A DNA stretch of 64,000 bases from Planomonospora parontospora (GTDB lineage Bacteria > Actinomycetota > Actinomycetes > Streptosporangiales > Streptosporangiaceae). The DNA lies in NCBI GenBank assembly GCA_014647935.1, contig BMQD01000001.1, positions 372,001 through 436,000 of the forward strand, written 5' to 3'. The translations under genes and the position numbers were made by a program. Each line of letters begins with the position of its first letter. Within the stretch, counting starts at the first letter, position 1. Below the pieces are notes generated by a model. The model was not told the origin of the DNA and made no database searches. It was given only the letters and a program-made list of their open reading frames with translations. Below, piece by piece: positions 59,346 to 64,000 of this stretch.

Positions 59346-59467
59346 CGCGTAACCGCCGGGCGTTTGCCTGGTCCGCATGCTGGAGGGGGTCCCGCCCGGT
59401 TTGCCGGACATGGCACACTGATGTACGGGAGCCGTGCCGTACGGCCGGCGACCCGAAAAGCAGAGCA
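59346..59467 (+). other. Spacer before the FMN riboswitch
   Basis: 122 bases of GC-rich sequence without a supportable gene. A promoter for the rib operon must lie here or upstream, but I cannot pick out consistent boxes. Confidence 0.3.
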
Positions 59468-59594
59468 GCGTGCTCCGGGGTCGGTGAAATTCCGAACCGG
59501 CGGTTACAGTCCGCGACCCGGTCGAAGCCATCGACCGGTTGACCCGGTGAAATTCCGGGACCGACGGTTAAAGTCCGGATGGGAGGAAGCGCGC
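59468..59594 (+). promoter_or_regulatory. FMN riboswitch (RFN element) of the rib operon
   Basis: Conserved parts appear in order: CCGGGGTCGGTGAAATTCCGAACCGGCGGTTACAGTCCGCGACCCG and, after a variable stem, CCGGTGAAATTCCGGGACCGACGGTTAAAGTCCGGATGGGAGGAAGC. P1 closes between GCGTGCT (59468-59474) and AGCGCGC (59588-59594), allowing one G-U pair. Downstream, CCCTCC (59618-59623) could pair with the ribE ribosome-binding site GGGAGG (59686-59691), and a 9-bp hairpin with arms GACGGGTCC/GGACCCGTC lies at 59627-59646. Translational control is therefore likely. Confidence 0.96.
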
Positions 59595-59699
59595 GAGCGG
59601 ACAGTGCCGTCGAGGCACCCTCCGCCGACGGGTCCGTGGACCCGTCATCCCCGGGGCCCGCCATGGCAGAAAGCTACTGGCGAATGGGAGGCCCCCCGG

Positions 59700-60308
59700 A
59701 TGTTCACCGGAATCGTCGAAGAACTCGGCGAGATCGCGGCTATAGAGCCGCTCAAGGACGCCGCGCGCATGTCGATCCGCGGCAGGACCGTCACTTCCGA
59801 CGCCGGGCACGGCGACTCCATCGCGGTCAACGGCGTCTGCCTGACCGTGGTCGCCGTCGACGGCGAGGTGTTCACCGCCGACGTCATGAAGGAGACGCTG
59901 GACCGCAGCTGCCTGGGCGCGCTGCGCCCCGGCTCCCCGGTCAACCTGGAGCGCGCCGTCCGCGCCGACCAGCGGCTCGGCGGCCACATCGTGCAGGGCC
60001 ACGTGGACGGCACCGGCGTGCTGCTGTCCCGCGAGCCCGGCGAGCACTGGGAGGTCGTGCGGATCTCGCTCCCGGCCGGACTGGACCGCTACGTGGTGGA
60101 GAAGGGCTCCATCGCGGTGGACGGCGTCAGCTTGACCGTAGCCGGCGTGGACGGCGACGCGTTCTCGGTCAGCCTGATCCCCACCACCCTGAAGCTCACC
60201 ACCCTCGGCGCCAAGCAGCCCGGCGACCCGGTGAACCTGGAGACCGACGTGATCGCCAGGCACGTGGAGAAGCTCGTCGGCGCCCACGCACGGGGAGGCC
60301 GGGCGTGA
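59700..60308 (+). CDS. ribE: Riboflavin synthase alpha chain
   Basis: A 202-residue enzyme that dismutates two lumazines to riboflavin. It consists of two homologous beta-barrels: MFTGIVEELGEI, DSIAVNGVCLTV and ERAVRADQRLGGHIVQGHVDG in the first, then SIAVDGVSLTVAGVD and LETDVIARHVEKL in the second. GGGAGG lies eight bases before ATG 59700. It is the first gene after the FMN riboswitch; pnuC overlaps its stop by four bases. Confidence 0.97.
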   Translation: MFTGIVEELGEIAAIEPLKDAARMSIRGRTVTSDAGHGDSIAVNGVCLTVVAVDGEVFTADVMKETLDRSCLGALRPGSPVNLERAVRADQRLGGHIVQGHVDGTGVLLSREPGEHWEVVRISLPAGLDRYVVEKGSIAVDGVSLTVAGVDGDAFSVSLIPTTLKLTTLGAKQPGDPVNLETDVIARHVEKLVGAHARGGRA

Positions 60309-60963
60309 ACTGGGCCGAGGCGGGATTCCACCTGTTCGGGGTGAAGGTCCTCTGGACCGACCTGGTGGGCAACGCGGCCGCGCTGGCCACCGTGCTGCTG
60401 GCGATCCGCAAGTCGATCTGGACCTGGCCGGTGCAGCTGACCGGCTCGGTGCTGCTGCTCGTCGCCTCGGTCAGCGCGCAGCTCACCGGCAACGCGCTCA
60501 AGCAGGTCATGTTCGGCGTGCTGGCCGTCTACGGCTGGTGGAAGTGGTCGCGCGGCACCGCGGGCGGCCAGGAGCTGGCCGTACGGCCGGCCACCTCGCG
60601 CGAGCGGCTCGGGCTCGTCGCGGCCATGCTGGCGGGCACGGCGCTGGTGGGCGTGCTGTTCTTCGTCACCGGCCTGTCGTGGGGCGCGCACGCCCCGCTG
60701 CCCGACGGCTACTTCCTGGTCGCCGCCGACGCCTACATCTTCGTCGGCAGCGCCGTGGCGACCTGGGCGCAGGGCCGGGCGCTGGTCGACTTCTGGATCA
60801 TCTGGGTCGCGGTGGACCTGGTCGGCGTGCCGCTGGCGTTCAGCTCCGGGCTGGTCGTCTCCGGCGCCGTCTACGGGATCTTCTTCGTGCTCGTCCTGAT
60901 CGGGTTCGTGAACTGGCTCAAGGAGTACCGGTCGCGGACCGTGCTCGTCCCTGAGGAGGCCGT

Positions 60964-60967
<4 letters not shown>
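60305..60967 (+). CDS. PnuC-family transporter, probably for riboflavin
   Basis: A 220-residue membrane protein with about seven hydrophobic segments. The PnuC hallmark is [18 protein letters not shown] (about 38-55) and [10 protein letters not shown], and the C-terminal helix [19 protein letters not shown]. Classical PnuC imports nicotinamide mononucleotide or riboside, but PnuC proteins in FMN-riboswitch operons (PnuX) have been described as riboflavin carriers. Being translationally coupled to ribE (GTGA) and overlapping ribBA, I favour riboflavin. The cytoplasmic loop [17 protein letters not shown] is variable. Confidence 0.88.
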
Positions 60968-62707
<1,740 letters not shown>

Positions 62708-62851
62708 CACCGCCCGAGGGGGCGGCCGGGGCGTGCGGTAGGTTGCGACCGCGGGCGCCCGGCCGCCCTCCGGCGCGGCGGACGGCCGCCCGGACCGGCG
62801 GCCCCGGCGACCGTCCGACCAGCGGTTCCGCAGAGGGAAAGTGATCGTCAA

Positions 62852-63310
62852 GTGAGCCCCGAGAACGTCGTCCCGCCCCCGCTGCCCGTCGTGTGGCGGC
62901 CGAAGACGGGGCGGATCGTGGCCTACGGCTTCGCCGTCGTGCTCATGGTGGGCGCGGTGGTCATGGCGGTCTTCCTGCCACCGCCGTTCACCCTCGCCGA
63001 CAAGGTCGCGGTGGTCGCGCTGGCCGGGGTGGTCGCCGGGGTTCTGCACCTGCTGGGCCGGTGCCGGGTGGAGGCGGACGAGCAGGGGATCACCCTGGTC
63101 AACGCCCTGCGGGTGCACCGCTACGAGTGGCCGGAGGTGCTCTCGGTCACGCTGGCCGAGGGGGAGCCGTGGGCGAAGATCGACTTCGCCGACGGGATGA
63201 CCCTCGGGGCCATGGGACTGCAGGGGTCGGAGAAGGGCCGGACCGTGCGCCAGGTGCGCGAGCTCGCCGCGCTCATCCGCGAGCGCGGCGAGGCCCGGGA
63301 GCACGGCTGA
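62852..63310 (+). CDS. PH-domain membrane protein
   Basis: A 152-residue protein with two membrane segments (about 27-45 and 54-70) followed by a bacterial PH-like domain (CRVEADEQGITLVNALRVHRYEWPEVLSVTL, residues about 73-103). Similar actinobacterial proteins are annotated as low-molecular-weight antigen 6-type PH proteins and are of unknown function. GTG 62852 follows GAGGGAAAG. The gap from ribH (62708-62851) is GC-rich with a possible TAGGTT box near 62739 and nothing else seen. Confidence 0.82.
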   Translation: MSPENVVPPPLPVVWRPKTGRIVAYGFAVVLMVGAVVMAVFLPPPFTLADKVAVVALAGVVAGVLHLLGRCRVEADEQGITLVNALRVHRYEWPEVLSVTLAEGEPWAKIDFADGMTLGAMGLQGSEKGRTVRQVRELAALIRERGEAREHG

Positions 63311-63347
63311 GCACGGCTGAGCGCGGCCGGCGGTCCCGCCGCGGGGC

Positions 63348-64000
63348 TCAGGTCTCCTCGGAGAAGCGCTCGGCCTGGTCGGTTTCGCCCGCGACGAGCA
63401 GGGTGTCGCCGGAGCCGATGACGGTCTGGGAGGTGGCGTAGGTGAACCTGGCGCCGGGCTTCTTGACCGCGACCACGGTCACGCCGTACTCCGTGCGGAT
63501 GCCGAGGTCGCCCAGGGTCCTCCCGGCCGCCCAGCCGGGGGCCTTGGTCTTGACCAGGGCGTAGTCCTCGTCGACCTCCACGTAGTCGAGCATCCGGCCG
63601 GTGACCAGGTGCGCGACCCGCTCGCCCATGTCCGCCTCGGGCTGGACCACGTGGCGGGCGCCGACCCGCTGCAGGATCCGGGCGTGCTGGCGGCTGATCG
63701 CCTTGGCCCAGATGTCGGGCACGCCGAGGTCGGTCAGGATCGAGGTGGTCAGGATGCTCGACTCGATGTCGGTGCCGATGCCGACGACCGCCCGGCCGAA
63801 CTCGGCCACGCCCAGCTGGGTCAGCGCCTCGGGGTCGGTGGAGTCGGCGCAGACGACGTGGGTGAGCCGCCCGGAGAACTCCTGCACGTTCCTGGAGTCG
63901 CTGTCCACGCCGAGCACCTCGACGCCGCGGACGACGAGCTCGGCCGCCAGGGACCCGCCGAAGCGGCCCAGGCCGATGACCACGACGGCGGCGTCGCGGT
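63348..64000 (-). CDS. TrkA-family potassium channel regulator (5' end outside window)
   Basis: At least 217 codons of an RCK-type regulator. An N-terminal NAD-binding domain (VVVIGLGRFGGSLAAELV, VCADSTDPEALTQLGV) is followed by an RCK_C domain (LVKTKAPGWAAGRTLGDLGI, GDTLLVAGE). It controls KtrB/TrkH-type channels by binding nucleotides. The first in-window ATG/GTG candidate is near 63983, but the frame runs on to the edge as RDAAVVVIG, typical of the true N-terminus, so the start is probably just outside. The partner channel gene is probably upstream on the same strand. Confidence 0.9.
   Translation of the reverse strand, partial: RDAAVVVIGLGRFGGSLAAELVVRGVEVLGVDSDSRNVQEFSGRLTHVVCADSTDPEALTQLGVAEFGRAVVGIGTDIESSILTTSILTDLGVPDIWAKAISRQHARILQRVGARHVVQPEADMGERVAHLVTGRMLDYVEVDEDYALVKTKAPGWAAGRTLGDLGIRTEYGVTVVAVKKPGARFTYATSQTVIGSGDTLLVAGETDQAERFSEET

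Overview
The window is one contiguous stretch of chromosome from a very high-GC, filamentous actinobacterium. The pointers are a BldD orthologue with both c-di-GMP signature motifs, an mIHF gene, a PASTA-repeat Ser/Thr kinase, many GTG/TTG starts, stop/start overlaps (GTGA, ATGA, TTGA) and a gene order like that of Streptomyces and Streptosporangiales. The slightly divergent accessory genes make Streptosporangiaceae my best guess; that is an inference. I saw no insertion sequence, prophage, CRISPR array, tRNA or rRNA.

Layout. 1-8218: purine catabolism on the + strand: OHCU decarboxylase (cut by the edge), HIU hydrolase, uricase, FAD and 2Fe-2S subunits of a xanthine dehydrogenase (no Mo subunit here), 8-oxoguanine deaminase, glycerate kinase, allantoinase, allantoicase. 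Together they take oxidised purines through urate and allantoin to ureidoglycolate, and glyoxylate carbon on to phosphoglycerate. 8319-10881: a two-gene module, a small membrane protein and an NB-ARC/TPR (NLR-like) ATPase, sharing an almost identical 20-residue motif at the C-terminus of one and the N-terminus of the other. This is the architecture of bacterial amyloid-signalling NLR systems and the most interesting item here. 10934-21042: pgeF, PASTA kinase, thiOSG under a TPP riboswitch, ferredoxin-reductase-like gene, Rv2175c-like DNA-binding protein, thiE, polyprenyl diphosphate synthase, metF. 21032-31179: two-component system with a divergent S41 lipoprotein, acetyltransferase, SOS-controlled HEPN gene, L,D-transpeptidase, YbaK- and ArsC-like proteins, SpoIIE phosphatase, bldD, arginine deiminase.

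31461-41552: complete pyrimidine operon except pyrE (pyrR-pyrB-pyrC-carA-carB-pyrK-pyrD-pyrF) with a PyrR-binding hairpin beside the pyrR ribosome-binding site. 41739-54627: housekeeping block mihF, gmk, rpoZ, coaBC, an unknown gene, metK, priA, two tandem paralogues of unknown function, def, fmt, rsmB. 54688-57591: CGNR zinc-finger regulator divergent from a short-chain dehydrogenase, and an NAD(P)-binding reductase divergent from a MarR regulator with three near-perfect 18-bp palindromes between them. 57665-62707: rpe, an MpaB-family oxygenase, and an FMN-riboswitch operon ribE-pnuC-ribBA-ribH. The window ends with a PH-domain membrane protein and a TrkA-type potassium-channel regulator cut by the edge.

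Most intergenic gaps are under 250 bases. The three longer ones (16214-16516, 25506-25825, 29507-29934) and the 330-base gap at 31180-31509 are described individually. Functions are assigned from recognised family motifs read directly from the translations; no search was run.
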